In this document: piece after piece, positions 27,829 to 36,719 of the stretch | Numbering within the stretch: position 1 is the first letter of the stretch | How the letters are laid out: each line of letters opens with the position of its first letter | Source of the DNA: Micrasema longulum | Lineage: Eukaryota; Arthropoda; Insecta; Trichoptera; Brachycentridae | Assembly: GCA_022494885.1 (NCBI GenBank) | Contig: JAGVSM010001124.1 | Location: forward strand, 124,001 to 188,000 | Reading direction: 5' to 3' | DNA length: 64,000 nucleotides | Position numbers and translations under genes: made by a program | Notes under the pieces: generated by a model | What the model was told of the DNA's origin: nothing | Databases searched by the model: none | What the model saw: only the letters and a program-made list of their open reading frames with translations

Positions 27829-28092
27829 CAGGGTGTTCATTAAGCCCTGTCACATCCGAAACCACGATGATCAGTATGAGCAAGAAGACATATTAACGCA
27901 CTAAAATATTTTTTTAAATACCGGCCGCGCTCCCTTCACTTCTGACCTGCAGAAGCAAGCAACCATTTTTTTAAAAAATATTTTATTGAAAAAAAAAAAT
28001 AGTGTTAATTTTTTTTTAAATATGCTAATATGTCTTCTTTCCCATACTGATCATCGTGGTTTCAGATGTGACAGGATTTAAAGAACATCCTG
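27829..28092. mobile_element. long-TIR fold-back MITE, second copy
   Basis: CAGGGTGTTCATTAAGCCCT to TTTAAAGAACATCCTG. TA flanks both ends. Arms share GTCACATCCGAAACCACGAT with the 16979 copy; the G/C-rich centre is shorter. Confidence 0.75.
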
Positions 28093-28544
28093 TATGTCGT
28101 ATTTTCAGCGCAATGATTTTTTAAATTTGTATGATTTAAAAATTACTCCGCCTGTGACGTCTGAAGTTCTCCACGTTGAGTTGTCCCGATTGGTTGGTTG
28201 GCTTCCCGCTAGCCGGAAATGTATCACAACACTCTGTTATTGGTAGATTTCGGAGAACAATGAGGTTGTTCAAAGCAGTTTTTTTTTATTCATTTTTCTT
28301 ATGTACATTTTCGAGAAACTCGCCGTACAAAAATGCTCTAAATTAACCGCGTGTAAGAAAATATTGTTTGTATCCAATTTTCCGTTGCACTGAACTTCCT
28401 CATTGAATAATTCGACTATTTAGATAGCAGAGTCTTAAGTTATTCTAATGATGTTTTTAAAGGTATTTCCACGATAATTATTGCTGTATGAATTATGAAG
28501 GTATTTGTATTTTTAATTTTTGTATAATTATTTATTTTATGGAT

Positions 28545-28562
28545 TTCTTCTTCTTCTTCTTC
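28545..28562 (+). repeat. (TTC)6 microsatellite
   Basis: Uninterrupted TTC run; on the minus strand it would be a GAA tail of the kind left by RTE-type LINE insertions, and TAGATGAAGAAG follows it. Confidence 0.8.
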
Positions 28563-28720
28563 ATCTAATGATGGATGCCAGGTTTACTTAGAAGTATTTA
28601 GTGAGCTCAATTTTCTTGAAAATCAAGGGTTGATTAAAACGCTCCACCCTCCGCCCCTGACCTATGTTTTTCAAAGCGGTCGAGTAAAAGTTTGTATCTC
28701 ATTTTTCGTTTTTATTTTGT

Positions 28721-28985
28721 CGGCCTCGTGGTGTAGCGGTCAGCGCGTTTGCCCACCACGCAAGAGGTCTCAGGTTCGATTCCCGACGCCGTTGACATGA
28801 AAATCTTGATTTAAAAATGTGTTTTCACACCAGAATATTTCACGGTCCGTGGACTGACACCTGAACCTTAAGACTGATCATCTTACCTTCATATTACAAA
28901 AATAATCAGGATACGCTGCGATTGGTGTACAGATACAGTACCCTATGCACCCTTAGGTGCGGAAAGGGAGTGATGATGATGACCT
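28721..28985 (+). repeat. SINE-A, best-preserved copy
   Basis: Head CGTGGTGTAGCGGTCAGCGC, CACCACGCAAGAGGTCTCAG and GGTTCGATTCCCGACGCCGT, close to a tRNA with intact A and B boxes. Body to CCTTAGGTGCGGAAAGGGAG then TGATGATGATGA. No acceptor stem closes, so it is not a tRNA gene. Confidence 0.8.
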
Positions 28986-29049
28986 TATTTTTTGATGTAG
29001 TCGTCCTGGACTTGTATGCATTTCTTCTAGTATGCTCTAACATTTCTTT

Positions 29050-29135
29050 AGCGCCCTAGGCTGGTATTCTAAACGCGTTTGTAGCGCGGTATAGCGCGTA
29101 TTTATTACGTAAATAAATAAAAGCGTTCAGAATAG
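29050..29135. mobile_element. small palindromic element
   Basis: GCTGGTATTCTAAACGC and GCGTTCAGAATAGCAACGC face each other around AGCGCGGTATAGCGCGT. About 85 bp. The ends resemble those of the 47757-47877 element. Confidence 0.45.
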
Positions 29136-29174
29136 CAACGCTGGTAGAATTTTTTTTGTCTGACCCGGGGGTCA

Positions 29175-29455
29175 GTGTCAGTCTGTCAGGGTGTGTAGAT
29201 AAGTGTTGGCTGGCCAACCAACACATGACGTCGTTGTCGTCCTAAAACTTATTTCCGCTCAGACGTTCCTTGAGTTTTGGGAATACCCGGTAGTCACCGG
29301 GGGGTAGATCAGATGACAAGGAGTGAGTGTTCAACCAAGTCAAACCAAGCTTCATTGATAGCAGCCATTGGCACTGACGTCTCGTGTGCTGGAGCATTGT
29401 CCAGCATTTTGCATTGGTCAGTGGCCTGTTGTGACCAAACCGTTGCAGGGTTGCT
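29175..29455 (-). pseudogene. mariner transposase remnant (catalytic C-terminal third)
   Basis: The minus-strand frame has KMLDNAPAHETS (second catalytic Asp), then a frameshift/stop, then SSDLPPGDYRVFPKLKERLS, the D34D-type end. The spacing from Asp of LDNAP to Asp of GDY is 34 residues if the frame break is bridged, as in mariner. No TIR or N-terminal DNA-binding part is present. Confidence 0.8.
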
Positions 29456-30095
29456 ATTCTGAATATTCTATACCCCCTAGAGAGTGATTAATTTGGGGAT
29501 TTACATTTTTTGCATGCGACTACACTTTGCTTCATATATGGCCACACTTATGATTAAACGTCAAATGACGTGTAAAACTGTTACGATTTATTACAATATT
29601 TGAGTTTGTCCAAATGTTCGTAGACAAAACCCAATCTGGTCCAATAAGAAGTTTAAAAGTTGAAAAATTATTTTTTATTAAGTTTGTGAAATAATTCAGT
29701 CAGATGAATCTCTTTACAACACTAAAGGTTTTAGCTCTTTAACTTCACTAAAATCAACAAATGGAAGAATTGAAGAAATATGGATGTTGAACATAGGCAA
29801 AATGGTGAATGTTACACAGTGTGTAAAATGGCCACTTAAACCAGCCAATGACAGGTCATAAGCCCTGTAAATGCCTAGACTTCCATATTCCATTATTTAA
29901 GGTATTCACCATCCCTGTTGTTGTTAATATTACGATTTAGTAAATTTAACCTTATTAAGCGTTTTGGGTAATGGCTGACCCTAAGGTCGCGATAATGTTC
30001 TAAATGAAAATCATTATGTTTGGTTTCACGTGTTCGGATTTATTTGACGTTTAATCGTCAGTGTTGCCACATATGAATCAAAGTGAAATTGCATG
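29452..30095. mobile_element. MITE-Q copy split by repeat P
   Basis: Left part: GTTGCTATTCTGAATATTCT, GAGAGTGATTAATTTGGGGA, TATATGGCCACACTTATGAT. Right part after the P insertion: AAGCGTTTTGGGTAATGGCT, TTTGACGTTTAATCGTCAGT, GTTGCCACATATGAATCAAA. The far terminal repeat is replaced by the SINE-A that follows. Confidence 0.6.
29591..29929 (-). repeat. repeat P, complete insertion with 10-bp target duplication
   Basis: 339 bp flanked by TTACGATTTA on both sides (29581-29590 and 29930-29939), inside MITE-Q. Runs (minus) from CAACAACAGGGATGGTGAAT to CAAACTCAAATATTGTAA. No terminal inverted repeat, no A-tail and no ORF. Confidence 0.75.
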
Positions 30096-30107
30096 CAAAA
30101 AAAAATC

Positions 30108-30370
30108 ATCATCATCATTCTCTTTCCACATCTAATGGATCATAGGGCACTGCATTGGTTCACCAATCGCAGCGTATTATGATCATTTTTTTGTTACATG
30201 AAGATGAGATGACCAGTCTTATGCTTCAGATACCAGCCAGGGACTATGAAATATTCTGCTGTGAAAACACCCTTTTAAATAAATATTTCATGTCAACCAT
30301 GTCGAGAATCGAACCCAAGACCTCTCGCATGGTAGGCAAACGCGCTGACCATTACAAAACGAGGCCGACC
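30108..30370 (-). repeat. SINE-A copy
   Basis: On the minus strand CTCGTTTTGTAATGGTCAGC, CATGCGAGAGGTCTTGGGTT and CGATTCTCGACATGG start it. Body to CCATTAGATGTGGAAAGAGA then ATGATGATGATG. Confidence 0.72.
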
Positions 30371-30400
30371 AAAAAAATCGAAATCCATAAATCACCACAA

Positions 30401-30743
30401 CAGGGGTGCTATTTTGAGTATTCTCTACCCTCTAAGTAGTGGTTAATTTGGGGATTTTATTTTTTTTTATATGACGACACTTTGCTTCATATTATGGCCA
30501 CATTGATGATTAAAAAACGAAAATTTCGTCAATTCGACATAATTAAGTGTTTTGAGTAATGCTTAAGGTCGCAATAATGTTCTCAGTGAAAATCATAATG
30601 TTTGGCTTCACGTATAGGTATTTATTTGGCGTTTAATCATCAGTGTTGCCATATATGAAGCAAAATGTAATCACATTAAAAAAATAAAAATTCGTAAATT
30701 AATTACTCTCTAGGGAGGGAGAAGATTCAGAATACCACCCCTG
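30401..30743. mobile_element. MITE-Q, complete copy
   Basis: CAGGGGTGCTATTTTGAGTA then TTCTCTACCCTCTAAGTAGT at the left; the right end reads ATTACTCTCTAGGGAGGGAG then AAGATTCAGAATACCACCCC TG-type mirror image. 343 bp. Internal GCCACATTGATGATT and AATCATCAGTGTTGCCATAT also face each other. Confidence 0.72.
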
Positions 30744-30985
30744 GGCCCGTATTCTAATGGGAAGTAAAAATGTATCTTCAATTTTACCTACAAAGTAAAA
30801 TTAAGTTTTCTGTATGAAAAATAAAAAATGTTTACATTTATTAAAAACGTGTTTAATTACAGGTTACCAACAAAGATGCTTTGAATTTACATACAAATAA
30901 ACACAGTTTCGTACATAAATATCGATGTTAGTTTATACCGTCTCGATATATACCGATGAAGATAGCGTTCATAATCGCGGCCCTG
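30743..30985. mobile_element. MITE-R copy abutting MITE-Q
   Basis: GGGCCCGTATTCTAATGGGA start, CAATTTTACCTACAAAGTAA inside, GTTCATAATCGCGGCCCTG end. It abuts the previous element with no spacer. Confidence 0.6.
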
Positions 30986-30989
30986 GTTT

Positions 30990-32250
30990 TGACTTGTCAC
31001 TTGATTCTTTACATGTCGGCATATTAGGCTACATAATTCAGACACATCAGCTCGACTGGTCAACTCGAAGCCGGCGGGGTGGAGCATATAAATCAACCCT
31101 CGTATTCCTATAAAATTTCTAACATCATCAGTCACACGTTAAATACAAAATTTAACGCGTAGAATAAATATTATCTCAAATTAAGTTGACTAAAACCAAC
31201 ATTTTGTAGAGAAATACCATTGAATATCAGTGTAGTCATAACATTATACGAAAATACTTTTGGCAAATGAATTCCTTATTATAACATAATATTATTATGA
31301 ATCAGAAATGAGTCTTCTCTTTGGAATTAGTTATAAATATTTATTGGTCGGATTCGTGCCCGCATTTTCGCCTACCTATTTATTATTTTAATTTAATTAA
31401 TAACGAGCAACAAGGCACATCCATGCCAAATCAAATTGAACATTTCTATTTTATTATATTTTATATTATGTACTGTATTTGTAGGTTTATGTTTCTGATC
31501 AGTAGCAGGGGAGGTGAGCAATCGAGAAGTCAGAGGATTCCGGTATATTAAAAATATTATTGTAGCAAAAACACGTTTACATAAATCGATCGTCCAGTTC
31601 ATTAATAAGATCATACCTCAAAAAAATAAGGTTTACAGATAGATTATGAAAAAGTAAATACCGTAAAAGCATAAAACATGAGACTTGAAATGAGACGAAA
31701 CTTCCGCGGCATATAATATTACATGTGGTATCATTGCTGCTCTGGCAGCACTGGCAGTGTCCTTTTTTTCCGAAGTTTTTGCTTGTGAACGTATAATTGG
31801 ATGCCCAATTTCAAAAAATACCCAAGTCTAATTTAATCGGTTTTGAGTTGGCAACACTGCCGTGTAGAGCATTTTGTGAAGTATACATTTAACTAATCAA
31901 TTTTTCAATAAATAATACCCACACCGAAATTTTTATTTGAAAAATGATTTTTAAAATATTATTTCAATTTCAAAATTCGAAATCTCTTAGTCCAAGAGTT
32001 TTTTCCCTGATAAAAAATCCCTTAGTCTTTTAAACACTTAAAAAAATCCTTAAGTCCTGACCTTAGGGCTTAAGTCCACTTTTATGCAAGCAATGATTTT
32101 GTAAATAAACATGATACAATTTTGTAATTTTTTATCAATTTATCAAAATTACCAATTTTCTAATACTTTTCAAAAATATTAAATAATACATTCACATTTT
32201 GTTTATTTATCATCATATCATAAAATTATACTAAATTGACAGTCAAAGAC
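30990..32250. other. unassigned AT-rich stretch
   Basis: No gene recognised. A cluster of CTTAGTCC-like words lies at 31985-32075. Open frames at 31321-31614 are short and AT-driven. Confidence 0.35.
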
Positions 32251-32260
32251 CCATCGAAAT

Positions 32261-32833
32261 TAGTGATGAAACGAATAGTGGTTTGACCGGATACCGGATA
32301 TCCGGATATTCGGTCCAGTGTCTAATAAAACAATAAAAACACCCGGTTACTCGAATTCCTGTCATAGTTAAAAACCAAAATGTTAATGTCCATAAAATAA
32401 AAAGTGGTTAAAATAATGTCATGACATTTCTAATGATCACTTATCGATAAATAAGTTGGATTTAGTTTATATGGTTTATTAATGAAATTATTATTATGGT
32501 TTAAGGTATTTGCCCCGTGCGCTTTATTTTTTTTTTCGCAAATATAATTTTATTTAAAAAATATTTTTTTATTTGTGGGTTAAATTCTTTTATGTAGGGT
32601 TTATAGTGAACACTGGCGAACGTTTTTATGAAAAAAAAAAACGTTTTTGAAATAATGAGGGTTACATTTTTTTTCTCAAATGCGGTCGATATCAATAAAT
32701 TAATTTAGTGGCGTTTATTTCATGAAATTTACTAGGTATCCGCCGAATATTGAGCTACTATCCGTTATCCGGCCGGGTAATTAGTTACTATCCGGTATCC
32801 GGCCTATCCGGCCGGATATCCGTTTCACCTCTA
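32261..32833. mobile_element. hAT-type non-autonomous element
   Basis: Ends TAGTGATGAAACGAAT and ACGTTTCACCTCTA-like. Flanked by ATCGAAAT (32253-32260) and ATCTAAAT (32834-32841), an 8-bp target duplication with one change. Subterminal arrays of ACCGGATACCGGATATCCGG words lie at both ends. 573 bp, no transposase. Confidence 0.72.
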
Positions 32834-33498
32834 ATCTAAATTCAATTTTCTGAACACAATAAACTATACCGTATGAAAATTGTATTCATCAGAATGTTTC
32901 AATATGTTTGAATTAAGACCCTTTTTAAATATATTATAATATTTCAATTCAATTAAAATAATAGTATAATTCAATTCAGAGCTTTGAATGAATTGTATGC
33001 GTCAGCAATAAAATTTATTTTTGATACATAAATTACATTGATAATAAAAAATGCATAATATTTATGCTTTTTTTGATTGCAGGTTTTTTAGAAAAAATAA
33101 TAATTAGAATAAAATATTATTTTAAGGCAGTGACCAGAAATTTAATGTTTATTTTTTTATCTCAACTGAGACTAAGACTACATATAATATATTTGGATAG
33201 GTCATTGCAATATTGTAGTTTACATTATATTTTACATAGTTATAAATCTGGTATTAGCGTATATATATATATATTTTTTTTTTAAAACCACCAAAGAACA
33301 AAATAATCTTATTCTGCTCAGAATATTGTCGAATCCTACGTCATGAAACAAATAATCTAAATATTATATTCCGCCAGCTGCGCAAATGCAGACCATTATA
33401 AATTTTGACGATTTAATAATTTACTATTCTCATAAAACTCTCAACAAAATTTAACTATTTAACAATGAAATGTGCTAACTAAGCTTAAGTTAATTGAA

Positions 33499-33785
33499 TT
33501 ATTATGAAAATAAAACTTTGTTATTAGTGTTACACAATTTTTATTATTTTATAAGAACACTACTACAGTTTCGGGAGAGCACTCCTCACATCGACGGGTG
33601 ATAAAAAACTTCTTATAAATCTTATAAAAAAAGAGTTTTATATCACCCGTCGATGGGAGGAGTGCTCTCCCGAAACAGTATTATTGTTCTTGTAAAATAA
33701 TAAAAATTGTGTTACACTAATAACAAAGTTTTATTTTTATAATAATTTATAATGAAGTGTTACGAAGTGAATGCCGATTCAATTA
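33499..33785. mobile_element. long fold-back (snap-back) element
   Basis: Arms of about 100 bp, 33499-33601 and 33638-33745, are near-perfect reverse complements. The left arm holds GTTTCGGGAGAGCACTCCTC and the right arm GGAGTGCTCTCCCGAAACAG. The loop is about 35 bp. The right flank AGTGTTACGAAGTGAATGCC recurs inverted at 45857-45900. Confidence 0.75.
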
Positions 33786-34555
33786 ACAATATTAAGTTAA
33801 TTGAACTATTATTGTAATAATTACATTGAAATTTAAAATGCTAAGGCAGAATAATTGGAAATTCGTTATTATTTTTAAAAAAATACCTAGATAATATTTT
33901 TATAATCTATTGACTCTAAATAAATATAATTCTTGACCTTACTAATATGTACAGTATTTTTTTTTCGAGATTTAGAATTAAAGTTTTTTTTAACCGAAGT
34001 ATTTTTATTGGTCGAAATATTTGATTGGGACGTGCGTTAAAAGGTGGTTAAAAATAATTAAATATAACTATCATGCCGGTGTTTTGAAGTTGGTCGACAT
34101 TTTTTTGAACATCGACAAAATAGTCCAGTTTGTTAAAAAAATAAAACAGCCAGGCGAATTCGAAAAAGTTTTGGAAGAAATTAATTTTGGGATATGTATT
34201 GGTGCAATTAAAATATTATTTAATTTTATAATGAACACGCTTTAAGTTATTTATAATATTGAATATATTATTTGGTTCGGATTGATTTAATTCAAAGTGA
34301 TCTTGAGCTTTCCAAGCAATTTTATAATCTAGTCGAAATTTTGAAACACTACAGTAACATTAGCAAATTAATAACATATTTTATAGTCATCACATATATA
34401 AATTATTAAATTTCTTTCAGTAAAAGGCATTTAAAATAAAGTGTTATAATATTAGCTATTCGAAATAAATATATTATATTTTCTTTAAGCACAACATTTC
34501 ACAGACCTTATCCCTAATATTTTATTTTATTCTGAAAATATACGCTCATACATAA
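33786..34555. other. unassigned AT-rich stretch
   Basis: Nothing recognised; the 74-codon frame at 34021-34245 has no identifiable motif. Confidence 0.3.
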
Positions 34556-34559
34556 TAAG

Positions 34560-35275
34560 CAACAGTATTTTGAGTTTGTCCAAATTTTTGTAGACAATGA
34601 CTGGATTCAACTCCCTGGGGAGATGTTAATATTAACATATTACAACAGAGATTAAGAACATTTTAGAGAATTTAGTATAGAACTCTAGGAATTGGCTGGT
34701 TTAACATTAACCATTCTTCCCATATTTGAACATCTATATTCCTTCAATTTTTACATCTGTTGATTTTTTTTATTTATTTTTTATTTTCTTTTATTTAGGA
34801 AACATACAGTACAGTTACAAAGTTTAATATTTTAAACAATTAGACTTAACTCTAATGGACCAGTGAAGTTTCCATATTATAAAGCAATTATATGTAAGGT
34901 TAATTATGAAAGTATAAAAAAGAGAAGGAAAAAAAACATAAATGAAAGTTGTTTAAAAATTCAAATTTAAGTAAAAAAATATATTTTTAAGTTTGTAGTT
35001 TGTAGTGAGTATTTACAAATGGAAATAATATTAAAAATGAAGAAAAATTGTAAGAGTAATTAAAAGTTAAGAATTGAAATAAAGAATGAAAAACATGCTC
35101 AGATGTAAAAATAAAATAAAATAGTAATAACATTTTTTAAATTGATGTTTGTGAAGTTAAAGAGCTGAAGCCTTTATTTATGCGGGTGAGATTCGTGTGA
35201 TTGAATTATTTCACTTACGTACTAGGCAACGCCTGAAATATTTCATTTTCATTTTTTTTACTTTTTCATGGACCA
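34560..35275 (+). repeat. repeat P copy split by a LINE 3' fragment
   Basis: Left part 34560-34762 (TATTTTGAGTTTGTCCAAAT to TACATCTGTTGATTT). Right part resumes at about 35143 (TGTGAAGTTAAAGAGCTGAA to TTTTTCATGGACCAGGTGG). TTGATTTT and TTGATGTT flank the inserted piece. Confidence 0.6.
34763..35142 (-). mobile_element. LINE 3' UTR fragment inserted in repeat P
   Basis: Minus-strand sequence ending in an A/T-rich tail (AAATAAAAAATAAATAAAAA at 34760-34785). No coding remnant. Confidence 0.4.
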
Positions 35276-35490
35276 GGTGGATTTATCGAAACAAACTTCA
35301 CAAATATCAACTGATGAAAGAATTGAAGGAATATAGATGTTTAAATATAGGCAGAATGGTGAATGTTACACAGTGCGTGAAGTGGCCACTTAAACCAGCC
35401 AATTACAGGTCATAAGCCCTGTAGATGCCTAGACTTCTATATTACCTTTTCTAAAATGTTCTTCATCTCTGTTGTAATATTTTAATACAT
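35276..35490 (-). repeat. repeat P fragment
   Basis: Minus strand: TTACAACAGAGATGAAGAAC, TAGGCATCTACAGGGCTTAT, TGGTTTAAGTGGCCACTTCA, TGTAACATTCACCATTCTGC. Head-to-head with the preceding copy. Confidence 0.65.
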
Positions 35491-35499
35491 AATAAGTAT

Positions 35500-36480
35500 T
35501 AAAAACAAAGATTTTCACTCATAAAAAGACCAATTAAGTTTTCATTAATTATCAAAGATGGAAACAGACAAAAAAAAAACAAAACCGTAATGAGAAAATA
35601 ATAATTTTACAATTAACAGATGCGTTTTTCATGGAGGTTATAATTGGTAACAAATTAAAATACCGAGTGCACACTCTGAGCCATCACATATATGAACGCA
35701 TACATATACACACATGCATACGCACCCTTACATACAAAACATACACAAACGCATACCTACATCATATGCGATACATAGCATAAACCACTCGAAATGTACA
35801 TTCAGCAACTATCCCAAATAATCAACTTCATGAAGAAATTGTCTGTATAAATGCAACGCGCAGTTAAAAATATCTACATTAATACCGAGTCCATTACAAT
35901 TTTTACAGGTACGTCTTATACCCCAAAAAAATCTTATCTCGGTGTCTAACATGTTGAGACTTCAATCAGCATTATTTTATAACTATTTACCTAAAAATGT
36001 ACGTACTAGGTAAATTTTATTGTTTCTTTGAGAAAATTTAAATAAATCGTTTAAGTACCTACCCACCATATTTTTTCCATCTGGAAACAATAACTGCAAA
36101 GGGGAAAAACATCAAACAGATGCACATTGTGTTGTGAAAGTTTTGAAAACTTTTTTTTAATTCTACAATTTTTTCTTATAATTAATAATATCTCAGTCAA
36201 TAACGGATCTTTGATGCAAATTTTATATTTGTAAGCGCGGAAATACAGAAATGAGAATTATTATTTATGAATTTCCTGTCAGTTAAACAGAATCCAGTGC
36301 CACCTAGATCAAAAACGTAGATTTAAAGTATGTGACACATGCAGTAGTGGTTTTATTTTATAGCTACAAAACAAATGGCTCTTCGCCAGTTTCTCAGCTA
36401 AAAGTCGTGGAAACATTGTTTTTGGATAAAAACAACTGCGTTATGTACCATTTTATCATTTATGCAGTATGTTTCCAATT
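35500..36480. other. unassigned stretch downstream of sPLA2
   Basis: AT-rich. Contains a CATA-rich degenerate microsatellite at 35690-35775. No gene seen. Confidence 0.35.
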
Positions 36481-36483
36481 TGT

Positions 36484-36489
36484 TTTATT
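36484..36489 (-). terminator. candidate poly(A) signal of the sPLA2 gene
   Basis: AATAAA on the minus strand, about 135 bp after the sPLA2 stop codon. Such hexamers are common in AT-rich DNA, so this is only a candidate. Confidence 0.3.
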
Positions 36490-36623
36490 GTGTATTCGTT
36501 TTCTTGGTTTTTAATCGGGGTGTGCTATCCTATTCCAAGCAGGAAGTTGGAGCAGGCCTCCGCTATGATGATGACGGCCTCCGTCCAGGCTGCAGGCAGG
36601 TACTTGCCCGGTGGGGGCGGGGA

Positions 36624-36719
36624 TCAGAAGCCCTCCTTGGCCTCCCGGAATGTTCTGAAACGCCCGCGGTCCTCGACGCACTCCACTTTCACGAGGTTGA
36701 AATAAATATTACCCATAAC
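36624..36719 (-). CDS. sPLA2 terminal exon D
   Basis: Acceptor TTTATAG|GTT, phase 0. It starts VMGNIYFNLVKVECVED, the conserved Tyr-Phe-Asn strand after the catalytic core, and ends REAKEGF followed by TGA (36626-36624). Confidence 0.85.
   Translation of the reverse strand, partial: VMGNIYFNLVKVECVEDRGRFRTFREAKEGF

Larger units (their letters stand above)
27614..28404 (-). mobile_element. MITE-N copy carrying two nested insertions
   Basis: Left piece 27614-27674 (GTGAGGAAGTTCAG, TTGTTAATATACTATCAAAC, TAAGCCAAAAAC) and right piece 28093-28404 (TATGTCGTATTTTCAGCGCA to CACTGAACTTCCTCATT). Between them lie a SINE-B and a long-TIR MITE. Compare the unbroken copy at 6945-7445. Confidence 0.7.

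Noticed and set aside
28721..28800. tRNA gene
   Set aside because: A and B boxes are good, but acceptor and anticodon stems do not close and the sequence continues into a body shared by nine other copies, so it is a SINE head.
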